Counted from the stretch's first letter, positions 51,717 through 61,711 are shown. The stretch is 64,000 nucleotides of DNA from an uncultured Bacteroidales bacterium (GCA_934717185.1 CAKUYQ010000004.1:51291-115290), one strand, 5' to 3'. Notes: generated by a model from the sequence alone, not told the origin. Made by a program: numbers and translations.

Positions 51717-52625
51717 ATGTTTGGTGCAATGGGCAAATCTGTTAGAACATTTTTTTTATCCGCGGTTGCCGCTGTTGTATGCAGTTGCGGTTCTTTTGTT
51801 GAAAATTCTCAAAAATATAGATCCTTACAGGCTAAATGCGATTCGCTTCAAAAGGTTTCAGGTATTCAGACTCAAGATTTGGATGAGGCCTTTGCGGCTC
51901 TTAACGAGATAGAAAACGGGTTGAAGAATATTAGGGAGAGCGAGAATATCCTTGCAATAAAATCGCAGCAGGGTTTAGAGGTGCCGGAGGATAGCAGAAG
52001 AAAGATTCAAGACGATATTTCTGCCATAGGTGGAGCTATAAGACAGTATCAAGAAGAGATACAGAGGCTTAAAGAGAATAGCAAGATTAAGTCTGCAGAG
52101 TTTGGAAAGCGCCTGTCTGCAATGCAGAGGGAGCTTAATGAGAAGATGTCTTTGATTACGGAATTACAGAGACAATTGGAGGAGAAGGAGAAGATTATCA
52201 TGGTAAAATCTGAGCAGATTAACGATTTGGATAAGATTGTGAGTGACCTTAAATCCAATGTCGCAGATCTGAATGTAGAGAGCAGCGCCCTCAAAGAGAA
52301 GGTAAAGAGCCAGGAGAGGGAGCTTTACAGTGTCTTCTATATTGTGGGCTCAAAACAGGAACTTATTACAGCCGGAGTTCTAACCAAAGGTGGGTTGTTC
52401 AAATCTTCCAAAGTATCCTATCAAGCGGAAAAAGACGCTTTTGTGAAGATAGATTACAGAGAGATAAATACAATAAACACCAATGCGCCTAAAGCAAAGG
52501 TATTGTCTGTTCATCCAAAAGGGACATACTCTTTGGAGAAGGTTGGAGATGAGGTGCTACTTACAATCTCAGATCCCGATGAATTTTGGGAACAGACGAA
52601 ATATCTTGTAATTCAGATTAATTAA
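51717..52625 (+). CDS. coiled-coil lipoprotein
   Basis: 302 aa (a second Met four codons in is possible). Lipobox VVCSC. Residues 30-210 are one long heptad-rich coiled coil (QKYRSLQAKCDSLQKV, then many L/E/K heptads to ALKEKVKSQERE). The C-terminal 90 residues form a globular cap: FYIVGSKQELITAGVLTKGG, then VSYQAEKDAFVKIDYREI and VLSVHPKGTYSLE. This layout is common in Bacteroidales periplasmic or outer-membrane lipoproteins of unknown function. It is 12 bases before the M3 peptidase and is co-transcribed with it. Confidence 0.72.
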   Translation: MFGAMGKSVRTFFLSAVAAVVCSCGSFVENSQKYRSLQAKCDSLQKVSGIQTQDLDEAFAALNEIENGLKNIRESENILAIKSQQGLEVPEDSRRKIQDDISAIGGAIRQYQEEIQRLKENSKIKSAEFGKRLSAMQRELNEKMSLITELQRQLEEKEKIIMVKSEQINDLDKIVSDLKSNVADLNVESSALKEKVKSQERELYSVFYIVGSKQELITAGVLTKGGLFKSSKVSYQAEKDAFVKIDYREINTINTNAPKAKVLSVHPKGTYSLEKVGDEVLLTISDPDEFWEQTKYLVIQIN

Positions 52626-52637
52626 CCATAAAAACTT

Positions 52638-54734
52638 ATGAACAAAAAGTTACTTCTAATTGCAGTTATAGTTGCTGCATTATTTAATTCATGTAAAGAC
52701 AAAGAGATGAGCAATCCAATTCTTGCGGAGTCCGGAAATCCTTACGGAGCTCCTGCTTTTGACAAAATTACGGAGGATGACTATCTTCCGGCTTTTAAAA
52801 TAGCGTTGGAGGAGGCAAAGGCAGATATCAATGCTATTGTAAGAAATACAGAGTCCCCTACTTTTAATAACACTATCAAGGAGCTGGCATACGCAGGAGA
52901 GAATCTTGGTAAGGTACAGGGTCTCTTCTTTAACATCAATGAGGCAAATACCTCAGATAAAATGCAACAGATTGCAGAGGAGGTCTCCCCTTTGCTTACA
53001 GAGTTCTCAACATCAATTGTCATGAACGATTCATTGTTTATGCGTGTGAAAACTGTCTACGATATGAGAGACTCCTTAAACTTGGATAAAGAGGATGCGA
53101 GATTGTTGGAGAAGGTCTACAAAACATTTGCAGAGAATGGTGCAAATCTCCCTGCAGACAAAAAAGAGGAGTACAAGCAGGTACTTCAGAAACTTTCTCT
53201 TGCAAGCCTTAAATTCAGTAAGAATGTACTTGCTGCAACAAATGCCTTTATATTGAATATCACAGATTCAACAGATCTTGCAGGTCTTCCTCAGTTTGTT
53301 ATAGACGGAGCTGCACTTGAAGCAAAAAACAGAGGTCTTGAGGGGTGGGTCATTACCCTGCAATATCCAAGCATGGGCCCATTCATGCAGTACTCAGAAA
53401 ACAGAGCTTTAAAGGAGAAGGTATGGAGAGCATACAATACAAGAGCAATTGGCGGCGAATTTGACAATCAGTCTGTAGTAAAGGAGATAATAGGGCTTAG
53501 AATAAAGGCTGCCAATATTATGGGATTCCCAACATACGCAGATATGACCCTTAGAGACAGAATGGCGAAGAATGCAGAGACTGTAAACTCATTCCTTGCA
53601 GATCTTTTGGATAAATCTCTTCCATACGCAAAGAGGGATGTTGAGGCGATTCAGAAATATGCAAACGAGAACGGTTTTGAGGGCAAACTGATGCCTTGGG
53701 ATTTCAGCTATTATTCAGAAAAGTTAAAGCATGAGAAGTACTCCATCAATGATGAACTTCTTAAACCATACTTCAAATTGGAGAATGTAATAGATGCAGT
53801 ATTCCATTTGGCAGATACACTTTACGGACTCAAGTTTCAACCAATAGAGGGCGTACCTGTATATCACAAAGATGTTAAAGTGTACGATGTTAAGGATGCA
53901 AACGGACGCCACATGGCGCTTTTCTATGCAGATTTCTTCCCACGCGAGAGCAAAAGAGGCGGTGCATGGATGACATCTTTCCGCGAGCAGGGATTTACAA
54001 AAGATGGCAAGACAGAGGAGAGACCGTTTATCTCCATTGTAACAAACTTTACAAAGCCAACAGAAACAGAACCATCTTTGCTTACATTTGATGAGGTGAC
54101 AACATTCCTTCATGAGTTTGGTCATGCTCTTCACGGTATCTTGGCCGAGGGAAAATACTCAACAATAACAGGAACCAATGTGGCAAGAGATTTTGTTGAG
54201 CTTCCGTCTCAGATTATGGAGAACTGGGCAACAGAGAAAGAGTATCTTGCCTCATTCGCCAAGAATTATAAGACAGGTGAGGTTATTCCCAACGAATTAG
54301 TAGATAAGATTGTTGCTGCCAAGAACTATAATAACGGTTATGCGAGCGTACGCCAGCTTTCATTTGGTATTGGCGATATGGCATGGCATTCATTAACAGA
54401 GGTGCCTTCTGAGTCTGTAATAGATTTTGAGAAGAAAGCTACTGCTAAGACTCAGATAATGCCGTATATAGAGGGTACTGCAATAGCCCCTTCATTCAGC
54501 CATATCTTTGCCGGCGGTTATTCGGCAGGATATTACTCATACAAATGGGCAGAGGTTCTCGAAGCAGATGCTTTTGAACTGTTTAAAGAGAGGGGTATCT
54601 TTAATAAGGAGGTAGCAGATAGTTTCCGCGAAAATATATTATCTAAAGGTAATCTTGAGGATGCCGATGTGCTATACAGGAACTTCCGCGGAAGGGATCC
54701 CGAGCCTGAGGCTTTGTTAAAACGTCTCCAGTAA
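52638..54734 (+). CDS. dcp: M3 metallopeptidase, peptidyl-dipeptidase Dcp-like lipoprotein
   Basis: 698 aa. MNKKLLLIAVIVAALFNSC gives a lipoprotein signal. The thimet-type helical bundle leads to the zinc motif in TTFLHEFGHALHGILAEG (HExxH) with later Glu in FVELPSQIMENWATE and FPSFSHIFAGGYSAGYYSY-type substrate-binding motif. Dcp removes dipeptides from C-termini. With the secreted C1 and S9 enzymes it forms a set for using peptides. A terminator with a GGATGG stem follows. Confidence 0.93.
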   Translation: MNKKLLLIAVIVAALFNSCKDKEMSNPILAESGNPYGAPAFDKITEDDYLPAFKIALEEAKADINAIVRNTESPTFNNTIKELAYAGENLGKVQGLFFNINEANTSDKMQQIAEEVSPLLTEFSTSIVMNDSLFMRVKTVYDMRDSLNLDKEDARLLEKVYKTFAENGANLPADKKEEYKQVLQKLSLASLKFSKNVLAATNAFILNITDSTDLAGLPQFVIDGAALEAKNRGLEGWVITLQYPSMGPFMQYSENRALKEKVWRAYNTRAIGGEFDNQSVVKEIIGLRIKAANIMGFPTYADMTLRDRMAKNAETVNSFLADLLDKSLPYAKRDVEAIQKYANENGFEGKLMPWDFSYYSEKLKHEKYSINDELLKPYFKLENVIDAVFHLADTLYGLKFQPIEGVPVYHKDVKVYDVKDANGRHMALFYADFFPRESKRGGAWMTSFREQGFTKDGKTEERPFISIVTNFTKPTETEPSLLTFDEVTTFLHEFGHALHGILAEGKYSTITGTNVARDFVELPSQIMENWATEKEYLASFAKNYKTGEVIPNELVDKIVAAKNYNNGYASVRQLSFGIGDMAWHSLTEVPSESVIDFEKKATAKTQIMPYIEGTAIAPSFSHIFAGGYSAGYYSYKWAEVLEADAFELFKERGIFNKEVADSFRENILSKGNLEDADVLYRNFRGRDPEPEALLKRLQ

Positions 54735-54752
54735 AAATTTACATAGATATCA

Positions 54753-54795
54753 AAAAATGGATGGTTCTCAACGAGCCATCCATTTTTATTTAACT
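54753..54795. terminator. bidirectional terminator between M3 peptidase and PFOR
   Basis: AAAAATGGATGG (54753-54764) pairs exactly with CCATCCATTTTT (54776-54787). Suits both convergent genes. Confidence 0.85.
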
Positions 54796-54806
54796 ATAAG
54801 TGCAGA

Positions 54807-57800
54807 CTATTTTGCAAGTCTCTTGTATGATTCCAAACGAAGTTTGGCAAACTCCTCTGTGAGCTTGAACAACTCTGCAGCCTCATTAGGGAAGGTCTTG
54901 CTCAAAGAAGCATATCTTACCTCACCCTTTAGGAAATCCTGGAATTTACTCCAATCAGGCTCTTTGCTATCCAATGTGAATGGATTCTTACCCTCAGCCT
55001 CAAGATCAGGGTTGAATCTGTAAAGATGCCAGTAACCGCACTCAACAGCATTCTTCTCCTCTTTCTGGCTGTGTCCCATTCCGGCCTTAAGACCATGGTT
55101 GATACATGGAGCGTATGCAATTACCAAAGATGGGCCGTTGTGAGCCTCTGCCTCTTTGATTGCGTTAAGGAACTGTGCCTGGCTTGCGCCCATTGCAACC
55201 TGTGCTACATATACATAACCGTAGCTCATTGCCATCATTCCAAGATCTTTCTTACGTATCTTCTTACCTGATGTTGCAAATTTTGCCACTGCACCGGCAG
55301 GGGTAGATTTAGATGACTGTCCACCGGTATTTGAGTAAACCTCGGTATCAAGAACAAGTACATTAACATTCTCACCTGAAGCAAGTACATGATCCAATCC
55401 GCCGTATCCAATATCGTAAGCCCAACCGTCACCGCCAATTATCCACTGGCTGCGTGGTACAAGAAGATCTTTATACTCAAGAAGCTGCTTGCAGATATCG
55501 CAGTTGCACTCCTTCATCATAGGGACAATCTTCTCTGCAATCTCTTTGGTTTTCTCAACATTCTCTTTGTTGCTCAACCACTCTGCAAACAGTGCCTTAA
55601 GCTCTGCAGAGCAGCAGTTGCACTCCAGACCCTCTGCCATTAGTTTGGCAACAGTCTCTCTTAATCTCTGTGAACCCAATCTCATACCAAGTCCAAACTC
55701 GGCGTTGTCCTCAAACAGTGAGTTTGCCCATGCAGGACCTCTGCCGTTCTTGTCCTTGCAGTATGGAGATGCAGGGAATGAACCGCTGTAGATTGAGCTA
55801 CATCCTGTAGCGTTGGCAACCATCATTCTGTCTCCAAACAGCTGGGTAATTGCCTTAATATATGGTGTTTCACCGCAACCTGCGCATGCGCCCGAGAACT
55901 CAAACAGTGGCTGAGAGAACTGAGAATTCTTAACATTCTGAGCCTTAGGGGCAATATCATCTTTGTACCCTACATGTGTATTCAGATAATCAAAGTTAGC
56001 CTGCTCTGCAAGCTGTGTATCGGCAGGCTCCATAACCAAAGCCTTGTTCTTTGCAGGACAAACATCTGCACAATTACCGCAACCTGTACAGTCTAGCGGA
56101 TCTACCTGCATGGTAAATGACAACCCTTTGAATGCGGGACCGTTTGCAGCAGCCTTCTTAAGTGCTGCAGGTGCTTTGGCAGCCTCCTCCTCTGTGGTAA
56201 GGAACGGACGGATTGCTGCGTGAGGGCAGACAAACGAACACTGGTTACACTGAATACAGTTTTCAGGAATCCATGCAGGAATATGTGTTGCAATGCCACG
56301 TTTCTCAAATGCAGCTGTTCCGGCAGGAATTGTTCCATCTGCATGATCCTTGAACGCACTTACAGGAAGGTCTATTCCGCACTGTGCGTTAACTACATCT
56401 GCAACATTCTTAACCCACTCCGGAGCAAGACGTTTAACTGTCTCAGGTTCAAATTTTGAAACATTTATGTTTTTCCACTCTGTAGGGATCTCTACTTTAA
56501 CATACTCACCGCCCCTGTCTACAGCTGCGTAGTTCATATTCACAATATTCTCACCCTTCTTGCCGTAGCTCTTGTCTATGGCTTTCTTCATCTGTGCAAC
56601 AGCAAGGTCGTAAGGGATGATATTGGTGATCTTAAAGAATGCAGACTGAAGTATTGTGTTGGTTCTGTTTCCAAGTCCAATCTCCTCTGCAATCTTTGTT
56701 GCATTTATAATGTAAAGAGTAACATTCTTTTTAGCTATGATGGCCTTAACATGATCCGGTATCCTTTCGAGTGTCTCCTCAACGCTCCACAGACTGTTCA
56801 ACAACATGGTGCCGTTCTTCTTTATACCTCTTAGAACATCGTATTTGCTTAGGTAAGATGTAACATGGCATGCAACAAAGTCCGGTGTAGATACCAAATA
56901 TGGAGATGTGATAGGATGGTCTCCGAATCTAAGATGAGAGCAGGTGAATCCGCCGGATTTCTTTGAATCATAGTCGAAGTATGCCTGACAATATTTAGGG
57001 GTGTTGTTACCTATAATCTTAATGGTATTCTTGTTGGCACCAACAGTACCGTCTGAGCCAAGTCCAAAGAACTTGCACTCGTATGTACCCGGTTTGGCAA
57101 GAGAGATCTCCTCCTCTACATTGAGAGACTTGAATGTAACATCGTCAACAATACCAATTGTAAAGTCGTTCTTAGGCTCTTTTGCTTTAAGGTTCTCGTA
57201 TACGGCAAGTATCTGTGCAGGAGAGGTATCTTTAGAAGACAGACCGTAACGGCCTCCAACAACCTTTATCTTTGAACCGGCCTCTGCAAGAACACTCTTA
57301 ACATCCAAATATAGAGGCTCTCCAACTGCGCCCGGCTCTTTTGTTCTGTCTAAGACAGCAATTCTCTTAACACTCTCAGGCAATACTCTCATGAAATATT
57401 TAGATGAGAATGGTCTGTAAAGTCTTACTGTAAGAACTCCAACTTTCTCCCCTTTAGCCATAAGGTAATCAACAGCCTCTTTTGCAGTCTCTGTAACAGA
57501 CCCCATCGCTACAATTACATTCTCTGCATCTGCTGCTCCGTAGTAATCGAAAGGAAGATATTTACGTCCTGTAATCTCTCCAACCTCACCCATATATCTG
57601 GCAACAATATCCGGAACGGCCTCATAGTATGTGTTGCAAGCCTCTCTGTTCTGGAAATAGACATCTGCATTCTGTGCAGTACCCTTTGTGACAGGGGCAT
57701 TAGGGTTCAATCCTCTTGCACGGAATTTGGCAAGTGATTTGGTACTCAGCAGTTTCTTTAGTTCGTCCTGATCTATATCCTCTATCTTCTGAATTTCGTG

Positions 57801-58337
57801 AGAAGTTCTGAATCCGTCAAAGAAGTGAACAAAAGGAACAGATGATTTGATTGTAGCAAGGTGTGCGACAGCTGCAAGATCCAAAGCCTCCTGTACGCTG
57901 GCAGATGCAAGCATTGCAAAGCCTGTCTGGCGGGTTGCCATAACATCCTGATGGTCTCCGAAAATGGAGAGAGCATGAGATGCAAGTGCTCTTGCAGAAA
58001 CGTGGAACACTGCAGGAAGAAGCTCACCTGCAATCTTGTACATATTAGGAATCATCAATAGCAATCCCTGAGATGCGGTAAATGTGGTTGTAAGCACACC
58101 GGCCTGCAAAGATCCGTGAACAGCACCTGCGGCGCCACCTTCACTCTGCATCTCCACAACTTTTACCTTTTCTCCAAAAATGTTAGTTTTGCCATAGGCT
58201 GCCCACTCATCAACAAGTTCGGCCATGGTTGATGATGGTGTGATAGGATAAATAGCTGCAAGTTCCGAGAACATATAAGCAACATGTGCTGCAGCATAGT
58301 TACCATCACAGGTAATAAATGTTTTCTCTTTAGCCAT
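54807..58337 (-). CDS. nifJ: pyruvate:ferredoxin (flavodoxin) oxidoreductase
   Basis: 1176 aa single-chain enzyme. Domain I (AAHVAYMFSELAAIYPITPSSTMAELVDEWA), domain II, then the gamma-type region, an EKR domain, two 4Fe-4S clusters (CIQCNQCSFVCPH and CTGCGNCADVCP), and the TPP domain (CAGCGETPYIKAITQLFGDRMMVANATGCSSI, and GGDGWAYDIGYGGLDHVLASGENVNVLVLDTEVYSNTGGQSSK). It oxidises pyruvate to acetyl-CoA and CO2, reducing ferredoxin, the key step of anaerobic energy metabolism. The extra C-terminal loop typical of oxygen-tolerant forms is short. The gene is alone; no terminator hairpin other than the shared one was needed. Confidence 0.97.
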   Translation of the reverse strand: MAKEKTFITCDGNYAAAHVAYMFSELAAIYPITPSSTMAELVDEWAAYGKTNIFGEKVKVVEMQSEGGAAGAVHGSLQAGVLTTTFTASQGLLLMIPNMYKIAGELLPAVFHVSARALASHALSIFGDHQDVMATRQTGFAMLASASVQEALDLAAVAHLATIKSSVPFVHFFDGFRTSHEIQKIEDIDQDELKKLLSTKSLAKFRARGLNPNAPVTKGTAQNADVYFQNREACNTYYEAVPDIVARYMGEVGEITGRKYLPFDYYGAADAENVIVAMGSVTETAKEAVDYLMAKGEKVGVLTVRLYRPFSSKYFMRVLPESVKRIAVLDRTKEPGAVGEPLYLDVKSVLAEAGSKIKVVGGRYGLSSKDTSPAQILAVYENLKAKEPKNDFTIGIVDDVTFKSLNVEEEISLAKPGTYECKFFGLGSDGTVGANKNTIKIIGNNTPKYCQAYFDYDSKKSGGFTCSHLRFGDHPITSPYLVSTPDFVACHVTSYLSKYDVLRGIKKNGTMLLNSLWSVEETLERIPDHVKAIIAKKNVTLYIINATKIAEEIGLGNRTNTILQSAFFKITNIIPYDLAVAQMKKAIDKSYGKKGENIVNMNYAAVDRGGEYVKVEIPTEWKNINVSKFEPETVKRLAPEWVKNVADVVNAQCGIDLPVSAFKDHADGTIPAGTAAFEKRGIATHIPAWIPENCIQCNQCSFVCPHAAIRPFLTTEEEAAKAPAALKKAAANGPAFKGLSFTMQVDPLDCTGCGNCADVCPAKNKALVMEPADTQLAEQANFDYLNTHVGYKDDIAPKAQNVKNSQFSQPLFEFSGACAGCGETPYIKAITQLFGDRMMVANATGCSSIYSGSFPASPYCKDKNGRGPAWANSLFEDNAEFGLGMRLGSQRLRETVAKLMAEGLECNCCSAELKALFAEWLSNKENVEKTKEIAEKIVPMMKECNCDICKQLLEYKDLLVPRSQWIIGGDGWAYDIGYGGLDHVLASGENVNVLVLDTEVYSNTGGQSSKSTPAGAVAKFATSGKKIRKKDLGMMAMSYGYVYVAQVAMGASQAQFLNAIKEAEAHNGPSLVIAYAPCINHGLKAGMGHSQKEEKNAVECGYWHLYRFNPDLEAEGKNPFTLDSKEPDWSKFQDFLKGEVRYASLSKTFPNEAAELFKLTEEFAKLRLESYKRLAK

Positions 58338-58561
58338 ATCTTATTGTTAAAAATATTTTTGTTGTTTTAGTATTTATAAAAACACAGCGACTATTTAGGT
58401 GCAATTTGTCTAAATAACCGTTATTTGTTATCAAATTTATATAAAAATAGGTACTGCGCTTAATAATTGTAAGTTACTCAACGCAATACAAGCCCTATTA
58501 CCCACCCAAAATTAAATAAAAACCGCCATATTCCAATAATTTTGTCTTATAATATAACAAA

Positions 58562-58593
58562 CTTCCCGACAAAAACCATAATTTGTCGGGAAG
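58562..58593 (-). terminator. fabD terminator built from an inverted pair of the recurrent word
   Basis: CTTCCCGACAAA (58562-58573) and TTTGTCGGGAAG (58582-58593) are perfect complements around AACCATAA. In the fabD direction the stem is followed by TTTGTTATATT. The two arms are the recurrent word in opposite orientations, as seen with DNA uptake sequences in Neisseria terminators. Confidence 0.75.
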
Positions 58594-58612
58594 CTAAAAC
58601 TACTTAAAAGCG

Positions 58613-59500
58613 CTATTGTCTGCCGCTTACTGCTGCTGCAGGGGAGATTTTGCCAATGAGCCCCTGAAGTACCTTGCCGGGGCCTAATTCAACAAACTCC
58701 GTTGCCCCGTCTGCTGTCATCTTCTCAACTATCTGTGTCCATTTGACAGGGGCGGTGAGTTGGATTAGAAGGTTTTTCTTTATCTCTGCAGGATCTGTGT
58801 GCGGAAGTGCGTCTACATTCTGATATACAGGGCAGACAGGCGTATTTATAACAGTAGATTCTATTGCCTCTGCAAGCTCTGCGCGAGCAGGTTCCATGAG
58901 TGGTGAGTGGAATGCCCCTCCAACCGGCAGTACAAGAGCCCTTTTTGCTTTTGCCTCTTTCAGTTTGGCGCAGGCTGTCTCCACAGCTGCTGTTTCTCCG
59001 GATATTACAACCTGTCCGTTGCAGTTATAATTTGCAGCAACAACAATACCTGCTCCGCTGTTTCTAACCTCCTCGCAAACATCCTCTATAGTTTTGTTGT
59101 CGAGGCCCAAAATGGCTGCCATGGATGATGGTTTTGCCTCGCATGCCTTCTGCATTGCCATAGCCCTTTTTGATACAAGAACAAGCCCGTCTTTAAAACT
59201 CATTGCTCCGGCGGCAACCAACGCGCTGAACTCTCCAAGTGAGTGTCCTGCAACCATATCGGGCTTAAAATCCTCTATGCATTTAGACAGGATTACAGAG
59301 TGGATGAATATTGCCGGTTGCGTTACCTTTGTCTGTTTAAGATCGTCTGCAGAACCTGTAAACATTATGTCTGTAATGCGGAATCCTAAAATCTCATTTG
59401 CCTCTTCAAACATCTGCTTAGCCAATGGGTTATTATCGTAAAGATCTTTTCCCATACCGGTGAATTGTGCACCTTGGCCCGGAAATACATAAGCCTTCAT
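58613..59500 (-). CDS. fabD: malonyl-CoA:ACP transacylase
   Basis: 295 aa. FPGQGAQFTGMGKDLYD, TQPAIFIHSVILSKC, the active-site AGHSLGEFSALVAAGAMSF (Ser), then VAANYNCNGQVVISG, and the catalytic His in LPVGGAFHSPLMEPA are present. The enzyme loads malonyl groups on ACP for fatty-acid synthesis. A TATCTTTG -7 box is on the minus strand at 59534-59527. A terminator of unusual make-up follows. Confidence 0.95.
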   Translation of the reverse strand: MKAYVFPGQGAQFTGMGKDLYDNNPLAKQMFEEANEILGFRITDIMFTGSADDLKQTKVTQPAIFIHSVILSKCIEDFKPDMVAGHSLGEFSALVAAGAMSFKDGLVLVSKRAMAMQKACEAKPSSMAAILGLDNKTIEDVCEEVRNSGAGIVVAANYNCNGQVVISGETAAVETACAKLKEAKAKRALVLPVGGAFHSPLMEPARAELAEAIESTVINTPVCPVYQNVDALPHTDPAEIKKNLLIQLTAPVKWTQIVEKMTADGATEFVELGPGKVLQGLIGKISPAAAVSGRQ

Positions 59501-59566
59501 ATCAAAAAAAAGTATTAAATTTGGTGCAAAGATAAGAAGCTGTTTAAATTTTTCTCACAAAATTTT

Positions 59567-59574
59567 TAAATTTG
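59567..59574 (+). promoter_or_regulatory. -7 element of tRNA-Arg
   Basis: TAAATTTG with TTTA at 59543-59546 at 20-base spacing. It is divergent from and interleaved with the fabD promoter. Confidence 0.5.
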
Positions 59575-59595
59575 CGCCATCTTAGTAAGATAGTT

Positions 59596-59667
59596 GCTCC
59601 CGTAGTTTAAAGGATAGAATATGAGATTCCGGTTCTCAGGGTAACGGTTCGATTCCGTTCGGGAGTA
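59596..59667 (+). tRNA. tRNA-Arg (CCG)
   Basis: 72 nt. Acceptor GCTCCCG/CGGGAGT, anticodon arm TGAGA-TTCCGGT-TCTCA gives CCG, T-arm AACGG-TTCGATT-CCGTT. No CCA is encoded. A strong terminator follows within five bases. Confidence 0.93.
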
Positions 59668-59671
59668 CAAA

Positions 59672-59700
59672 AAAAGGCACCGAATGCGGTGCCTTTTCTA
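59672..59700. terminator. terminator of tRNA-Arg (and of the carboxyltransferase gene)
   Basis: AAAAGGCACCG (59672-59682) and CGGTGCCTTTT (59687-59697) pair exactly around AATG. Confidence 0.9.
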
Positions 59701-59717
59701 TATTCCGGAACGTTTGA

Positions 59718-61499
59718 TTATTCAATAAATGCAAGAATCTCACCTTTGGCAACTTTGTCACCCTGTTTTGCACAAACGGCAACAACTTTACCTGTCTTAG
59801 GAGCCTTAACCTCCTCAGGACCGTAGAATGCTTCAACAAAGCAGAATGGTTTGCCCTCCTCGAATGCTGTCCCAATATTAGGAGCAGTGGAGTTGTCGGC
59901 AACATCATACTGCCAGATAACCTGGCCTTTAACAGGAGCCTGAACAGGAGTTGCGTTAGGGAATTTTGCAACAAGTGCATCAATGTCGAACTTAGGCATC
60001 TCAACAACAGGGCGGGTGATGATGATAGGTGCATGAGCCTTCTCTTTAGCCTGCTCGAGTTCTGCCTCAAAACGTTTCTTGGCAGCGCCGCTCTTGTAGT
60101 CTCTGTACTGTCTCTCGTGCATTGCAAACTCAAATAGCTCTTCGTCATCCTGACCTCTGTCCCAACCCTCGTCTTTCATCATCTGTATGAACTTAGGAAG
60201 CTCGTTAGGGAATGCGTCCTGTGGATTGCCTGTGTAGAATTCAAGACCTTTATCCTTAACTATCTGAACAATCTCAGGAGCAAGCTTTCCAGGAAGTGTA
60301 CCCGTCTTGCCCAAAATCATGTTCATGGTATCTTTGTCTATGTTCTTCCATCTTGGTTCCCCTTTCAGAGTGCTCATAAGGTTCATAAGAGCGGTATTCT
60401 TTACATACTGGCTGAATGGTGTTACCAATGGCGGATAACCCAAGCGAGGCCATACATACTCAACCTCCTGGAACAACATTACAACAAGGTCGTTTATAGA
60501 AAGCTCCTTCTTGCCCTGGTTACGCAATGAAAGATTGATAGCATTGTGGAAACCTTTAAGGTCTGCCATCATAGAACCCATCATGCCGCCCGGAAGTCCG
60601 CAACCTACAAGTAGAGATGAAGATACGTAGTTAGTTGGCTCAATGAAGTATCCAAGATAATCATCTATGAAGCTCTGGGTTAGGGTACGTGCCTCCATAT
60701 AAGCATCCATGTTAATGTCTTTAACAAGGAAGCCGGCATCCTTCAACATAGCCTGGATGGTGATAACATCCGGATGTATCTTACCCCATGAAAGCGGTTC
60801 CATTGCAACGTCAATGTAGTCTGCACCTGCACGTGCAACCTCAAGCATAGATGCTACAGAGAAACCCGGACCAGAGTGTCCGTGGTACTGAACCTTGATA
60901 TGAGGGAATTTTGTCTTGATTGCCTTTGTCAATTCGCCCAAAAATGCAGGACGTCCGATACCTGCCATATCTTTAAGGCAGATCTCATCTGCGCCATACT
61001 CAACAACTTTCTCAACAACGCCCATATAGTACTCTACGGTGTGAACAGGCGAGTATGTGATACTCAAAGCAACCTGAGAGATCATGCCACCCTCTTTGGC
61101 TCCAATGACAGAACCTTTAAGGTTTCTGTGATCGTTAAGTCCGCAGAATGAACGGGATATGTTAGTTCCCTGTTTAGCCTTTACCTTATACATGAGTTTA
61201 CGTACATCCTCGGGAACAGGGTTCATCCTAAGAGCGTTAAGACCACGCTCAAGCATGTGGGTCTGTATGCCTACTTTATTGAAAGGAGCTGTCCACTCTC
61301 TTACAGCTTTGTTAGGATTCTCTCCAAATAGGAGGTTTACCTGTTCAAATGCTCCACCGTTGGTCTCAACACGGTCGAAGCAACCCATATCTATAATAAC
61401 AGGGGCAATTTTCTTTAGCATGTCAACTTTTGGTACATATTTGCCGGAAGATTGCCACATGTCTCTGTAAACAAGGGAGAATTTTATTTCACGTGCCAT
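59718..61499 (-). CDS. OadA/PycB-like carboxyltransferase with lysine-less biotinyl domain
   Basis: 593 aa from 61499 (MAREIKFSLVYRDMWQSSGKY); upstream codons read as intergenic DNA. Residues 1-300 form the HMGL-like TIM barrel with YRDMWQ, ICLKDMAGIG and the metal-binding YHGHSGPGFSV. A PYC_OADA conserved domain follows (GLPGGMMGSMMADLKG, PSVTPFS-like PPLVTPFSQYV, GKTGTLPGKLAPEI). Residues 515-593 resemble a biotinyl domain (VQAPVKGQVIWQY, VKAPKTGKVVAVCAKQGDKVAKGEILAFIE), but the place of the biotinylated EAMKM reads EAFYG, so the lysine is absent. The name 'oxaloacetate decarboxylase/pyruvate carboxylase subunit B' would be the default; the substrate is not settled. Confidence 0.8.
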   Translation of the reverse strand: MAREIKFSLVYRDMWQSSGKYVPKVDMLKKIAPVIIDMGCFDRVETNGGAFEQVNLLFGENPNKAVREWTAPFNKVGIQTHMLERGLNALRMNPVPEDVRKLMYKVKAKQGTNISRSFCGLNDHRNLKGSVIGAKEGGMISQVALSITYSPVHTVEYYMGVVEKVVEYGADEICLKDMAGIGRPAFLGELTKAIKTKFPHIKVQYHGHSGPGFSVASMLEVARAGADYIDVAMEPLSWGKIHPDVITIQAMLKDAGFLVKDINMDAYMEARTLTQSFIDDYLGYFIEPTNYVSSSLLVGCGLPGGMMGSMMADLKGFHNAINLSLRNQGKKELSINDLVVMLFQEVEYVWPRLGYPPLVTPFSQYVKNTALMNLMSTLKGEPRWKNIDKDTMNMILGKTGTLPGKLAPEIVQIVKDKGLEFYTGNPQDAFPNELPKFIQMMKDEGWDRGQDDEELFEFAMHERQYRDYKSGAAKKRFEAELEQAKEKAHAPIIITRPVVEMPKFDIDALVAKFPNATPVQAPVKGQVIWQYDVADNSTAPNIGTAFEEGKPFCFVEAFYGPEEVKAPKTGKVVAVCAKQGDKVAKGEILAFIE

Positions 61500-61711
61500 T
61501 TTGTTAATTTTATTAAAGGTTATTTTAAAAATTTGTCTATTTTGTATAAGGACTACAAAACTAAGAAAAAAATTCCATCCTAAAATGTTAATTGTAAGAA
61601 AAATTTGCATATATTTACAGTCGGAAAATTTTATTTAACATGCCGTAGAAGTTGAGCTTTTTTAAGTAGGGGCGTCTAATGGGGATGTTAATCAATTTTT
61701 TGGGTCAAAGA

